A stretch of DNA of 64,000 nucleotides from Pseudarthrobacter sp. NBSH8 (GCF_014217545.1 NZ_CP043178.1:2232001-2296000); one strand, 5' to 3'; positions 41,481-50,495 are shown, counted from the stretch's first letter. Notes: generated by a model from the letters alone, not told the origin. Numbers and translations are program-made.

Positions 41481-44400
41481 TCAGCCGCCCATTCCGGTAA
41501 TCGCAAGGCTTCGGCTGATCCCGTCCAGGGGATGCGGTACATCGGTGCTCTCCACGCGATCCGCCGCGAACGGCAAGGATTCCATCCGGCTCAGGTCCCA
41601 GGCCATGCTGGCGCTCAGGCTGATTCCCCGGGGACCTGTCCGCCGCGTGGTGCCCCGGATCAGCAGCAGCCTGGTGCCGAACAGCAACAGCCCCGCCTGC
41701 TCCTGGGCTTCATGGAAGAACACGGAATCGACGCAGCCGGTGCCGTCATCGATGCTGATGAACACCACCCGCCGGCCGCCACGCATGGGCGGGGTCTGGG
41801 TGGCGATCCGCACCCCGGCCACCAGCACCTCGGTGTTGTTGCGCAGGCTCAACAGTTTGTCTGCAGTGGTGACCCCCAGCCGGTCCAGCATGGGCCGGTG
41901 GCTGTCCATCAGGTGCCCGCTGACGTCTATGGCCATCAGGTCCAGTTCTGCCCGGACGTTTTCCACCAGGGTGGGCGCGGGAAGCCCGGGTTTGACGTTC
42001 CGCAGTTCCACATCCCCCAGCGGCAGGGACAGCTGCCCTTCCATGATGTCGATGCCCTTCCGGGTACCGCCCGCGGCCTGGAGCTGTTGCAGGTGCTGGA
42101 CGAGGTCCGCGCGGTTGGCGGCGCCGCCCGATTCACGGTGCAGGGAATCAAAGGCACCCAGCTGGGCTAGCCTTTTGATACTTGGCTTGCTCAGCCTGGA
42201 CCGGGCCCGGAGGTCAGCCAGGGAGTCGTAGGGCTGGCCGGCGACAATCCGCTTGAGCTCGGTCCCGGACAGGCCGTAGATGCCGTTAAGGCTCAGCCTG
42301 ATCCCCAGCTTGCCGGCATCCGGCCCTGCCGCCACCCGTTCCACCCTGTAGTCGGCATGGCTGCGGTTGATGTCCAGCGGCAGGATGGGAATGCCCAGCC
42401 TGCGGGCTTCGGCCACCAGCAGCCGTTTGGGGTACATGCCGGGATCGTGTTCCCACAGCCCCGCCAGGAAAGCCTCGGGGTGGTGCGTCTTGAGCCAGGC
42501 GGACTGGTAGGTGGGAACGGCAAATGCCGCACCGTGCGCCTTGCAGAAGCCGAAGCTGCCAAAGGCTTTCAGGGTCCCCCAGACCTTGTCCACCACTTCC
42601 GGGGCGTACCCCTTGACCCGGGCCTCCCTGCGGAAGAACTCCTCCACCTTCAGCTCGTGGACCTCGTCGCCGAGCGCCCGGCGAAACTCGTCTGCGCGCG
42701 CCAGGCCGCACCCGGTCATCACGTGGAAGGTTTTCAGGATCTGTTCATGGAAGACAGTGACCCCATGCGTTTCCTGCAGCACGGGTTTCAGGTCAGGGTG
42801 CGGGTATACCTCCGGCGCGAAGCCGTGCCTGTGCTCCAGGAAAGGCCGCACCATGTCCGATTTCATCGGGCCCGGCCGGAACAGCGAAATGTCGATGATG
42901 AGGTCGTTGAACTCACGCGGCGCCAGCTTACCGATCAGCTCCCGCTGCCCGGGCGACTCGATCTGGAAGCAGCCCAGGGTGTGGGTACTGCGGATCAGTT
43001 CGTAGGTTGCTTCATCATCCAGCGGCACGGCGTTGAGGTCGATGTGCCCGTTCTCGGCGATGTAGTCCGGCCCGGTCCCGTCAGGACCTGCAGGGTGGGC
43101 CCCGGCCGCCACCACTTCCGCCTTGGAAGGATGGATCCGGATGACTTCGCGGACGGCAAACGCCATGGCGCTCTGCATCCTGACCCCCAGGACATCAAGC
43201 TTGAGCATGCCCATGGGATCCATGTCGTGTTTATCGAACTGGCTCATGGGCAGCCCCAGTCCGCTGGGCTGCACCGGGGTCCGGTCCAGCAGCGTGGCGT
43301 CGCCCAGGATCACCCCGCAGGGATGCATGGAGATATGGCGGGGCAGCCGGTCCAGCCGTTCGGTGAGGTCCACCAGCAGGTCAAGCTGCTGGTTTTCGGC
43401 GAAGTCCCGCTGTTCCACCCGCCCGGCGAACTCCCGCAGCTCAGGTTTTTCAACCAGTGCCTCACGGAATTTCCTGGCCGAAAAGCGCCACAGCTGCTTG
43501 GCGATCTCGCCGACGTCGTCATCGTCCATGCCCAGGGCCATCCCGGCGTCGCGGACGGCACCGCGGGCGCGGTACCCGTTCTGCATGCTCATCAGCGTGA
43601 CGCGCTCGGAACCGAAGCGGTCAAAGATCCGCCGGTATACGTTGTGCCGTACGGCGCTTTCGACGTCGATGTCGATGTCCGGCAACGTGGCCCGGTCCCG
43701 GGACAGGAAGCGTTCGAAGATCAGGTCGTGTTGCAGGGGGTCCACCTGGCTGACATCAATGAGGTAGTTGACCAGGCTTGAAGCCCCGGAACCGCGGGCG
43801 GCGGCCCTGACCCCCATGTCCTGGATCATCCGGGAGACCTCCGCGACCGTGAGGAAGTAGGAGGAAAACCCCAGGTTCCTGATGATCCCCAGCTCGTGCT
43901 CCAGCCGCGAGCGCATGTCCTTGTGGGCTGAGCCTGATATCCCAGGGAACCGCCTGCTGATCCCGGCCTCACAGCGCTGCACCAGTTCATCGTGCGGGTC
44001 CTGGCTGATGCCTATGACCGATGCCTCGGGGACTACCGGCTGCTTCCAGCCCATGTCAGTCACCGGGTCGATCCGGCAGAAGTCGGCGAGCGCCTCGGTC
44101 TGTGCCATCAGCTGTTTGAGGTCCGCTGCGCCATACCCTGCGGCGCGGATGATTTCCTTGCCGAGCTGAAGCATCTGCGCAGAGGATTTGAGCCAGGCCT
44201 GCCCGTTGGGCTGGAGCAGCGGTTCGGCCGCGAGTTCGGGAAGGGACTTCAGGGTCCGGGCGGAGTCGAGCACGTCTGCCGTGGCGGCACCGTCCTCTGC
44301 GCAGTAGCGGACCGCGTTGGTGAGCACGGCCGGTACATGGTGTTCTTCCGCGAGCTTGAGCATACGTACCGCATGGGCGGTGCTCAGGTGCGCCCCGGGG

Positions 44401-44969
44401 GCAGTGAGCTGGGAAACGACTTCCGCCACCAGGGTTTTTGCGGGCATGGCGTCCAGCCAGCCTTTGAAAAGGGTGCGCGGACGGAGGTAGCGCCGGCCGC
44501 TCATGGCCCGTCCGACGTCGGAATCCGGGCCGATCAGTACTGTCAGGACCGGTTTCAGGGTTTTGGGGTCGAGCGTGCGGGAGGCGAGTTCGGCGCGGGT
44601 GACCGCCACCGGTACCGCTCCCCCGGCTTTGCCGGAGGTGCGGGCATGGGCATCGGACACCAGCCGGCACAGGGCCCGGTAGCCCGCCCCGTTGTTGTTG
44701 CCCCGGGCGAGCACCACCACCCTGCCGGCGAGCTGGGTGCGGTGGTCGCCGTCGTCGTCGAAGACCGCAAGGTCCACACCCACGATGGGGTCGATGCCGG
44801 CGGCCATGCAGGCTTTGAGGTGTTTGATGGTGCCGTACAGGCCGTCCCGGTCCGTGCAGGCGAGCGCGGTTGCGCCGTCCGCGGCGACAACCTGGGCCAG
44901 TTCGTCGGGCCACGCCACGCCATAGTGTGCGCTGAAGGCCGTGGAAACGTGAAGGTGGGAGAAGCTCAT
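41481..44969 (-). CDS. dnaE2: Error-prone DNA polymerase DnaE2
   Basis: DnaE2 is the alpha-type polymerase of damage-induced mutagenesis. The 1162-residue protein begins MSFSHLHVSTAFSAHYGVAW (PHP domain). The catalytic aspartates are in ATLPDIDIDVES near residue 429. The later segments FGFCKAHGAAFAVPTYQSAWLKTH and the C-terminal OB fold are intact. It is longer than the ~1080 residues of many DnaE2 proteins. The ATG at 44969 overlaps the DUF6504 stop by four bases. The open frame upstream to 45473 is not part of the gene. A LexA-like box lies upstream of the pair; imuA'/imuB are not adjacent. Confidence 0.93.
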   Translation of the reverse strand: MSFSHLHVSTAFSAHYGVAWPDELAQVVAADGATALACTDRDGLYGTIKHLKACMAAGIDPIVGVDLAVFDDDGDHRTQLAGRVVVLARGNNNGAGYRALCRLVSDAHARTSGKAGGAVPVAVTRAELASRTLDPKTLKPVLTVLIGPDSDVGRAMSGRRYLRPRTLFKGWLDAMPAKTLVAEVVSQLTAPGAHLSTAHAVRMLKLAEEHHVPAVLTNAVRYCAEDGAATADVLDSARTLKSLPELAAEPLLQPNGQAWLKSSAQMLQLGKEIIRAAGYGAADLKQLMAQTEALADFCRIDPVTDMGWKQPVVPEASVIGISQDPHDELVQRCEAGISRRFPGISGSAHKDMRSRLEHELGIIRNLGFSSYFLTVAEVSRMIQDMGVRAAARGSGASSLVNYLIDVSQVDPLQHDLIFERFLSRDRATLPDIDIDVESAVRHNVYRRIFDRFGSERVTLMSMQNGYRARGAVRDAGMALGMDDDDVGEIAKQLWRFSARKFREALVEKPELREFAGRVEQRDFAENQQLDLLVDLTERLDRLPRHISMHPCGVILGDATLLDRTPVQPSGLGLPMSQFDKHDMDPMGMLKLDVLGVRMQSAMAFAVREVIRIHPSKAEVVAAGAHPAGPDGTGPDYIAENGHIDLNAVPLDDEATYELIRSTHTLGCFQIESPGQRELIGKLAPREFNDLIIDISLFRPGPMKSDMVRPFLEHRHGFAPEVYPHPDLKPVLQETHGVTVFHEQILKTFHVMTGCGLARADEFRRALGDEVHELKVEEFFRREARVKGYAPEVVDKVWGTLKAFGSFGFCKAHGAAFAVPTYQSAWLKTHHPEAFLAGLWEHDPGMYPKRLLVAEARRLGIPILPLDINRSHADYRVERVAAGPDAGKLGIRLSLNGIYGLSGTELKRIVAGQPYDSLADLRARSRLSKPSIKRLAQLGAFDSLHRESGGAANRADLVQHLQQLQAAGGTRKGIDIMEGQLSLPLGDVELRNVKPGLPAPTLVENVRAELDLMAIDVSGHLMDSHRPMLDRLGVTTADKLLSLRNNTEVLVAGVRIATQTPPMRGGRRVVFISIDDGTGCVDSVFFHEAQEQAGLLLFGTRLLLIRGTTRRTGPRGISLSASMAWDLSRMESLPFAADRVESTDVPHPLDGISRSLAITGMGG

Positions 44970-45301
44970 GCCGTTTGGGGCCGGAGTGCGTCGTGGATCC
45001 GCAGGATCCTCCAGCGGCCGCTGCCGACATGCCTGCTCAGGTCCAGGGTGAGCGGCTCTCCTGCATCCCGGGGGCCGGCACTCTGCGGGTCCGCCTGTAC
45101 TTGGACGCGCCAGATTTCGTGGTCCACCAGCCCCGGCCCGCTGCCGAGGGGCGCACGGCGTTCCTCGGCCCACCACTGCCGGCGTTCGTACCACCGGACA
45201 GGCTCGGCGCACACGGTGTAGTGCCGCCCGGCCCACTGGAGTTTCAGCGGCTGGCCCGCGGGGGTGCAGACGACGTCCACGGACTCGCTGAACATACCCA
45301 T
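44966..45301 (-). CDS. DUF6504-like protein encoded with dnaE2
   Basis: The 111-residue protein begins MGMFSESVDVVCTPAGQPLKLQWAG and has a central RHYTVCAEPVRWYERRQWW followed by EIWRVQVQ. It resembles the DUF6504 module found in or beside SOS mutasome Y-family polymerases in actinobacteria; this call is from memory. It overlaps dnaE2 (ATGA) and is the first gene behind the LexA-like box, which implies a joint damage-response role. The function is unknown. Confidence 0.75.
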   Translation of the reverse strand: MGMFSESVDVVCTPAGQPLKLQWAGRHYTVCAEPVRWYERRQWWAEERRAPLGSGPGLVDHEIWRVQVQADPQSAGPRDAGEPLTLDLSRHVGSGRWRILRIHDALRPQTA

Positions 45302-45325
45302 GGGCGCCTCCCGGAACTGAACGGA

Positions 45326-45348
45326 GCTGATGCAAGATGCTGATGCAA
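45326..45348. repeat. Direct repeat GCTGATGCAA in the DUF6504-dnaE2 leader
   Basis: Two identical 10-base copies at 45326-45335 and 45339-45348, 13 bases apart, lie between the LexA-like box and the DUF6504 start. Confidence 0.6.
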
Positions 45349-45358
45349 CAGCAATTAT

Positions 45359-45374
45359 TCGAACACATATTCGA
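45359..45374. promoter_or_regulatory. Probable LexA (SOS) box
   Basis: TCGAAC-ACAT-ATTCGA matches 11 of 12 defined positions of the actinobacterial SOS box TCGAAC-N4-GTTCGA. It lies 58 bases upstream of the DUF6504-dnaE2 pair and 80 bases from the divergent gene at 45455. Confidence 0.8.
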
Positions 45375-45454
45375 ATAAATCCAGTCTACGACGGCGCTTC
45401 GACAAAACCTAGACAGGGGTGGACGGACGGGCAGCAGGAGGGCAGGATTGTGGC

Positions 45455-45844
45455 ATGAGCACCCATGACGCACTCCTCAAGCACGTAAGCATCAAGGCCC
45501 AGGACGAAAAGCTCGTGGCAACCTTCGATATCGACGGCAACATACCGGGGGCAGGTGCGTACGTAGTGGGACTGGTGGCGGCAAGCCCTGATTACTCATC
45601 ACAAAGACGGTTGGGCATTGAGTTCATGAACGGGGAGGCCATTGCCTTCTACTCGTTCAGCCATGACCAGAGCGCCGAGGAAAACTATGATCTTGCCGGT
45701 GTGACACACTCGGGCAACACCATCACGGGCAACTTCCCCGTCGCGGCCGTCCATGGCCTGGGCAAGGGACACGTCATGTCGGCCTTCAGCGAGGCGGACG
45801 GCCGGGAATTCCAGTCGGGCGTCGCCGTCGACGAAGCGCTCTAG
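45455..45844 (+). CDS. Hypothetical protein divergent from the DUF6504-dnaE2 pair
   Basis: The 129-residue protein starts MSTHDALLKHVSIKAQDEKL. It is predicted mostly beta, with alternating hydrophobic and polar residues (KLVATFDIDGNIPGAGAYVVGLVAAS). There are no membrane segments, signal peptide or known motif. An AGGA precedes the ATG at 45455; an ATG at 45419 would add 12 residues. A hairpin follows it. I do not recognise the family. Its 5' end lies 80 bases from the LexA-like box, so joint SOS control is possible. Confidence 0.7.
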   Translation: MSTHDALLKHVSIKAQDEKLVATFDIDGNIPGAGAYVVGLVAASPDYSSQRRLGIEFMNGEAIAFYSFSHDQSAEENYDLAGVTHSGNTITGNFPVAAVHGLGKGHVMSAFSEADGREFQSGVAVDEAL

Positions 45845-45871
45845 GAAGCACGGCACTCCAGGAAACACCGG

Positions 45872-45908
45872 GCAGGTGCTGCCGGACCCGTGTCCGGACA
45901 GCACCTGC
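45872..45908. terminator. Bidirectional hairpin between convergent genes
   Basis: A 16-17-base inverted repeat with one bulged base sits between the stop codons at 45844 (+) and 45916 (-). Confidence 0.65.
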
Positions 45909-45915
45909 GGCGGCG

Positions 45916-46236
45916 TCAGTTGGTCTCTTTGTGGACCTTCATTTCGAGTTCGATAAACCCTGAGATCATGGCCCGGTAGGTTGATTCCACGATGTCCGGA
46001 TCGATGTCCTTCTTTTCCGCGGCGGACCGGACATGCTCAATCACCCGTTCCACCCGGCCGGGGGCACGGACTTCAGCGTCGTCCCCCTTCAGGGTTCCGG
46101 CGATCCGTATCAGGCGTTCCCGCCGCGCAATGAGCGTGACAATCTGCTCATCAACTTCGTCGACCGCAATCCGAACGGCTGCGAGCTGTTCCTTGTCGGC
46201 CAAAGCATCCCGATCGTTTCCTTGAATTGTTGCCAT
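45916..46236 (-). CDS. Chorismate mutase (AroQ type, stand-alone)
   Basis: AroQ-type chorismate mutases convert chorismate to prephenate. The 106-residue protein has the three-helix pattern: AVDEVDEQIVTLIARRERLIR, the lysine/arginine-containing AGTLKGDD and PGRVERVIEHVRSAA, and a last helix YRAMISGFIELEMKVHKE. The preferred ATG at 46236 gives MATIQGNDRD; a longer start at 46278 would overlap the divergent gene. The ribosome-binding site is weak. It is 20 bases from the divergent VOC start, which leaves almost no separate promoter space. Confidence 0.85.
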   Translation of the reverse strand: MATIQGNDRDALADKEQLAAVRIAVDEVDEQIVTLIARRERLIRIAGTLKGDDAEVRAPGRVERVIEHVRSAAEKKDIDPDIVESTYRAMISGFIELEMKVHKETN

Positions 46237-46255
46237 CTTCTGACAGTATCGAAGC

Positions 46256-46678
46256 ATGCAGCCCAGAGTCGACTTCATCTCACTAGGCGTTCGCAGTGTT
46301 GACGCCTCCCGCCGGTTCTACGCCGAAGGCCTCGGCTGGCCTGTCCACCGCGAGTTCCCCGGCGATGTGGTGTTCATCCAGGTCAACCACGGCCTCATCC
46401 TTTCCCTGTGGGATGCCGCGCAGATGCACGCCGAGGCCGGCGTAGGCGCTCCTGGCCCGGTCCCCTGCATCACACTCAGCCACAACCTGCCCAGCACCGA
46501 GGCGGTGGACCGGGTCATGGCGGAGGCGGCCTCGGCCGGGGCCACCATCGTCGCCGCGCCGGTCACCCAGCCCTGGGGCGGGTACAGCGGCTATTTCGCC
46601 GATCCGGACGGCTTCCGCTGGGAAATTGCCTATAACCCGACCTGGACAGTGGACGACGGCGGCCAGGTCAGCGTTTAG
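46256..46678 (+). CDS. VOC-family (glyoxalase/bleomycin resistance-like) protein
   Basis: The 140-residue protein is a single vicinal-oxygen-chelate domain pair: FISLGVRSVDASRRFYAEGLGWPV at the start and GYSGYFADPDGFRWEIAYNPTW at the end, where the metal-ligand glutamate is expected. The substrate is unknown. It shares a very short divergent start region with the chorismate mutase. Confidence 0.85.
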   Translation: MQPRVDFISLGVRSVDASRRFYAEGLGWPVHREFPGDVVFIQVNHGLILSLWDAAQMHAEAGVGAPGPVPCITLSHNLPSTEAVDRVMAEAASAGATIVAAPVTQPWGGYSGYFADPDGFRWEIAYNPTWTVDDGGQVSV

Positions 46679-46723
46679 GGGCCGGGCACCTCTGCCGTCA
46701 GCCGGGTCAGCGAACGGACCACC

Positions 46724-47473
46724 TCAGAACAGCGCCTCCACCGGCCGGATGAGCTCCGGGGAGTTGTTGCGCACGTTGCCCACCTCGGTGCCCACGGAAT
46801 CCACGTGCCAGTCTGCGGCGACGTCCTTCACGTGGGCCCGGACCAGGTCCACGAGGAAGGCGGCGTCGTCGATCTGCGGATCAAGCCAGGACGCCATCGT
46901 GGCCCGGTCCATCGGCAGCGGCACGCGGTCATGCAAGGCAGTCAGCTTGCCGAAGATTGTCGACTCAGCACCGGGCGGCGGGGTGTCTGCCGTCAGGATG
47001 GATGTGGAGAGCATCCACCGGCCGGGGTCACCCTCGGCCGTGGACGGATCCTTCCACCACTCGTACAGGCCCGCGAACACCAGCCCGCTGCCTTTGCCCG
47101 GATGGACGTAGTAGGGCTGCTTGGCTTTGCCGGTGCCCTGCTTCCATTCGTAGTACCCGTCCGCCGGGACAGCGCAGCGACGTGACTTCACGGCTTTGCG
47201 GAAGGCCGGCTTCTCGAGCACAGTCTCGCTGCGCGCGTTAATCATCTTGGGGCCGATGCCCGGATCCTTCGCCCAGGACGGCACCAGGCCCCAGCGGGCC
47301 ACGTGGAGCTGCCTCACGGGGCCGTCGTCGATCAGCCGTTCCAGGACGATCGGGACAGCGTCGGTTGGCGCCACGTTCCATGACGGGGGAAGGTGCACCT
47401 CCTCCTCCAGCTGGGCATCAAAGTCGGCCAGCAAATCGCCCACGGCCCGTGCCATCACATAGCGTCCACACAT
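46724..47473 (-). CDS. SRAP-family (YedK/HMCES-like) abasic-site crosslink protein
   Basis: SRAP proteins form a covalent bond through Cys2 with abasic sites in single-stranded DNA and shield them. The 249-residue protein has the mature N-terminal Cys2 (MCGRYVMAR), Asn79 (MINARSET), Glu109 (DGYYEWKQ) and a histidine in LTALHDRVPLPM. These match the family active site. It is transcribed alone. Confidence 0.93.
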   Translation of the reverse strand: MCGRYVMARAVGDLLADFDAQLEEEVHLPPSWNVAPTDAVPIVLERLIDDGPVRQLHVARWGLVPSWAKDPGIGPKMINARSETVLEKPAFRKAVKSRRCAVPADGYYEWKQGTGKAKQPYYVHPGKGSGLVFAGLYEWWKDPSTAEGDPGRWMLSTSILTADTPPPGAESTIFGKLTALHDRVPLPMDRATMASWLDPQIDDAAFLVDLVRAHVKDVAADWHVDSVGTEVGNVRNNSPELIRPVEALF

Positions 47474-47602
47474 GGCTCCAGCATGCCATCAGCGTTATCT
47501 ACTGTCATCCGGCACGGTGTTCGCCGGGCCGGCTCGGGGAATAGCCCGCCCCGGGATACCGTTGACGGGAAAGAACCCCCTCAACGATTTCAGGAGAGCT
47601 CC

Positions 47603-47860
47603 GTGGACTTTACCCCCGAGAACGGCACCATCACCATGTTTTCCACCACCTGGTGTGGCTACTGCAACCGGCTGAAGAAGCAGCTGGACGCGCAGGGCAT
47701 TGGCTACACGGAAATCAACATCGAAGAGGTGGAGGGCACCGCCGAACTCGTGGAGCAGCTCAACGGCGGCAACCAGACCGTCCCCACCGTGCTCTTCCCC
47801 GACGGCACCGCCGCCACCAACCCCTCAGTTGCCGAGGTAAAGAGCCGTCTCGCAGCCTGA
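47603..47860 (+). CDS. Mycoredoxin/glutaredoxin-like protein
   Basis: Mycoredoxin reduces mycothiol-protein mixed disulfides. The 85-residue protein has the CGYC active site (Cys18 and Cys21, in STTWCGYCNRLKK) and the cis-proline QTVPTVLFPDG. The GTG at 47603 has AGGAG six bases upstream. The upstream open frame (from 47393) overlaps the SRAP gene and is not used. It is followed by a strong terminator and by the mycothiol-dependent dehydrogenase gene, consistent with mycothiol biology. Confidence 0.9.
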   Translation: MDFTPENGTITMFSTTWCGYCNRLKKQLDAQGIGYTEINIEEVEGTAELVEQLNGGNQTVPTVLFPDGTAATNPSVAEVKSRLAA

Positions 47861-47885
47861 GTCCGGCAGCTCATGTGGTAGACAG

Positions 47886-47918
47886 AACGGGACCAACTTC
47901 AGGGTTGGTCCCGTTTTT
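47886..47918 (+). terminator. Intrinsic terminator after mycoredoxin
   Basis: A 12-base perfect stem (arms 47886-47897 and 47904-47915) with a 6-base loop, followed by a T-run, directly after the mycoredoxin gene and before mscR. Confidence 0.92.
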
Positions 47919-47944
47919 GTCTATCTGCATTGAGGGAGCCTTCC

Positions 47945-49030
47945 GTGGTCCATAAAGTCAAAGGTGTCGTAGCCCGCTCCAAGGGCGCCCCGGTCACTCT
48001 GGAGACCGTCCTGGTCCCGGATCCGGGTCCGGGCGAGGCCCTGGTGGACATCATCACCAGCGGTGTTTGCCATACCGATCTGCACTACAAACTGGGCGGC
48101 ATCAGCGATGACTTCCCGTTCCTCCTGGGCCACGAGGCCACCGGCGTGGTCAGCGCCGTGGGCCCCGACGTCACCAACGTCGTCCCGGGCGACCGCGTGG
48201 TCCTGAACTGGCGGGCCGTCTGCGGCAACTGCCGTGCGTGCAACCGCGGCCAGGCCCAGTACTGCTTCAACACCCATAACGCCACCCAGAAGATGACGCT
48301 CGAGGACGGCACGGAACTGTCCGCCGCCCTGGGCATCGGCGCGTTCATCGAAAAGACCCTGGTGGCGGCCGGCCAGTGCACCAAGGTGGATCCCGACGCC
48401 GATGCTGCCGCCATCGGCCTGCTCGGCTGCGGCGTGATGGCCGGGCTGGGCGCCGCGATCAACACCGGCGGCGTCAAGCGCGGTGACACCGTCGCCGTCA
48501 TCGGCTGCGGCGGTGTGGGCGTGGCTGCCATCGCAGGCGCGGCGCTCGCCGGAGCCACTGCCATCATCGCCGTCGACATCGACGCGAAAAAGCTGGAGCG
48601 CGCGAAGGAACTCGGTGCCACCCACACCGTGGACTCCTCGGATTCCGACCCGGTGGAGAAGATCCGGGAACTCACCGGCGGCTTCGGCGCAGACGTGGTG
48701 ATTGACGCCGTCGGCCGTCCTGAAACGTACAAGCAGGCGTTCTACGCCCGCGACCTCGCCGGCACCGTGGTACTGGTCGGCGTCCCGACGCCGGAGATGA
48801 CACTGGAGCTGCCACTCCTGGACGTTTTCGGCCGCGGTGGGTCGCTGAAGTCCTCCTGGTACGGCGACTGCCTGCCGTCCCGGGACTTCCCCATGCTGAT
48901 CAGCCTCTACAAGCAGGGCAAGCTGGATCTGGATGCCTTTGTGACCGAGCGGATCACCATCGACCAGGTGGAGGAAGCGTTCGAGAAGATGCACTCCGGT
49001 TCCGTGCTGCGTTCTGTGGTGGAACTGTGA
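47945..49030 (+). CDS. mscR: S-(hydroxymethyl)mycothiol dehydrogenase
   Basis: This NAD-dependent zinc alcohol-dehydrogenase-family enzyme oxidises the mycothiol adduct of formaldehyde. The 361-residue protein has catalytic zinc ligands Cys42 and His63 ([14 protein letters not shown]), structural zinc cysteines 93, 96, 99 and 107 ([17 protein letters not shown]), and the GCGGVG nucleotide fold. The GTG at 47945 has GAGGGA upstream and gives the same length as M. tuberculosis MscR; a TTG at 47930 is also in frame. It overlaps the next gene by four bases. Confidence 0.93.
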   Translation: MVHKVKGVVARSKGAPVTLETVLVPDPGPGEALVDIITSGVCHTDLHYKLGGISDDFPFLLGHEATGVVSAVGPDVTNVVPGDRVVLNWRAVCGNCRACNRGQAQYCFNTHNATQKMTLEDGTELSAALGIGAFIEKTLVAAGQCTKVDPDADAAAIGLLGCGVMAGLGAAINTGGVKRGDTVAVIGCGGVGVAAIAGAALAGATAIIAVDIDAKKLERAKELGATHTVDSSDSDPVEKIRELTGGFGADVVIDAVGRPETYKQAFYARDLAGTVVLVGVPTPEMTLELPLLDVFGRGGSLKSSWYGDCLPSRDFPMLISLYKQGKLDLDAFVTERITIDQVEEAFEKMHSGSVLRSVVEL

Positions 49031-49668
49031 GCGTCAGGATCGAGCACCTCGTCACATCCGGAACGTTCTCGCTCGACGGCGGCACCTGGGATGTGGACAA
49101 CAACGTCTGGATAGTGGGTAACGGGGAGGAATGCGTGGTCATCGATCCCGCGCACGACGCCAAGGCCGTAGCCGCCGCCGTCGGTGGCCGGAAGCTCAAG
49201 GCGATCCTGCTGACCCATGGCCACGACGACCACATCCGGTCGGTAGCTGACTTCTGGGACCTCGTCCAGGCACCGATCCACCTTCACCAGGACGACTGGA
49301 TGCTGTGGCGGAACGTCTACCCGGATGTGGAACCCGATGTCGCCATCAAGCACGGCGACGTCATCGAGGTGGCGGGGGCCAGCCTGACGGCCCTGCACAC
49401 CCCCGGGCACTCGCCCGGCTCGGTGTCCTTCCACCTCGCTGACGGGCCCGACGGCGAGGGCTCACTCTTCAGCGGCGACACCCTGTTCCAGGGTGGCCCG
49501 GGCGCCACGGGAAGGTCCTACAGCGACTTCCCCACCATCATCGAGTCGATCCGGACGTGGCTGCTTCCCCTGCCGGCCGAGACGGTGGTCCGGACCGGGC
49601 ACGGTGACAGCACCACCATCGGAGCCGAAGCCCCGCATCTGGACGAGTGGATCGCACGGGGTCACTAG
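49027..49668 (+). CDS. MBL-fold metallo-hydrolase coupled to mscR
   Basis: The 213-residue metallo-beta-lactamase-fold protein has the HxHxDH motif (HGHDDHI; His64, His66, Asp68, His69), the later [13 protein letters not shown] and [11 protein letters not shown]. Its GTG overlaps the mscR stop (GTGA). The M. tuberculosis mscR gene also has an MBL neighbour (Rv2260). It may hydrolyse a mycothiol conjugate made by the pathway, but this is inference. Confidence 0.88.
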   Translation: MSVRIEHLVTSGTFSLDGGTWDVDNNVWIVGNGEECVVIDPAHDAKAVAAAVGGRKLKAILLTHGHDDHIRSVADFWDLVQAPIHLHQDDWMLWRNVYPDVEPDVAIKHGDVIEVAGASLTALHTPGHSPGSVSFHLADGPDGEGSLFSGDTLFQGGPGATGRSYSDFPTIIESIRTWLLPLPAETVVRTGHGDSTTIGAEAPHLDEWIARGH

Positions 49669-49711
49669 GGGCCCTGAGACGGACCGCCCCGCCCCGCCCC
49701 GCAAGCGCGGG

Positions 49712-50479
49712 CTACGTCTCCCTGGTGTCCAAACCTGCATAGCTGCTGAAGTCGGCGTGCCGGAGGGAAGCGTGGCCCGCGTACGCGGCTATAACGGCGT
49801 CCTGGACATCCTGGACCGTCAGCCCGGGCACGAGGTCGTTGGCCGCGCCGGCGGTGGTCGGGTCCCAGTCCAGGCCCAAGGCGGCATAGCTGTCCGTCAG
49901 GACGCTGCGGATGGGGGCGGAGTTTTCCACCACGATCACGGAACTGAACAGCCACCCGCCGCTCACCACGCGTTGGGCTGTTCCGACGAGTTTGATCCGG
50001 CGCGCCGGATCGGCCGGGTCGGTTCCGTGAACGCTGAACTCGCCCGGGCAGTACTCCCCCGGAATTTCGCCGACTGCGGCCTGCACACCGGCGTTCCGTA
50101 AGGACTGCGCCAGCAGCTCACCAAAGAATCCGAACCGGGCCTTGGAGCCGGCAATGGCATCGGTGTGGGGCATCACGTGGTCCACCACCAGCGTGCCCTC
50201 GTGGTAAGCGGCGGCGCGGCCGCCGGCCTTCCGCACCAGGGGTTCAAATCCGTGCTCCCGGCACGCCTGGGCGGCCGCGTCGAAGCCGGGCAGGCGGGTA
50301 TCCCGCTGTCCGAACGCAACAGTGGGTGCGGGCCGGTACAGCCGGAGTGTGGGACCGATCCTGCCGGTCTTGGCCTGGGTCAGCAGTTCGAGGCCGAATT
50401 CCAGGTCACGTGCGGCGCCGAGGGAATGATCCTGCCGCACCACGGTGAGGGTCCGGAGTCCCGCTTCGGCGTCCTGCAT
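49712..50479 (-). CDS. Lipoate-protein ligase A family protein
   Basis: The 255-residue protein shows the LplA/biotin-ligase fold motifs VRKAGGRAAAYHEGTLVVD and RRIKLVGTAQRVVSGG, in which the lysine is the usual acyl-binding residue. This fits a ligase or octanoyltransferase-like enzyme. The ATG at 50479 has AGGAG nine bases upstream; a longer start at 50566 is in frame. It is divergent from the DUF2177 gene. Whether it handles free lipoate or another acid is not decided by the sequence. Confidence 0.82.
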   Translation of the reverse strand: MQDAEAGLRTLTVVRQDHSLGAARDLEFGLELLTQAKTGRIGPTLRLYRPAPTVAFGQRDTRLPGFDAAAQACREHGFEPLVRKAGGRAAAYHEGTLVVDHVMPHTDAIAGSKARFGFFGELLAQSLRNAGVQAAVGEIPGEYCPGEFSVHGTDPADPARRIKLVGTAQRVVSGGWLFSSVIVVENSAPIRSVLTDSYAALGLDWDPTTAGAANDLVPGLTVQDVQDAVIAAYAGHASLRHADFSSYAGLDTRET

Positions 50480-50495
50480 GTTGCTAAGCTCCTTT

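Noticed and set aside
44970..45473. An N-terminal extension of dnaE2
   Set aside because: It overlaps the DUF6504-like gene in another frame, crosses the LexA-like box and has no similarity to DnaE2.
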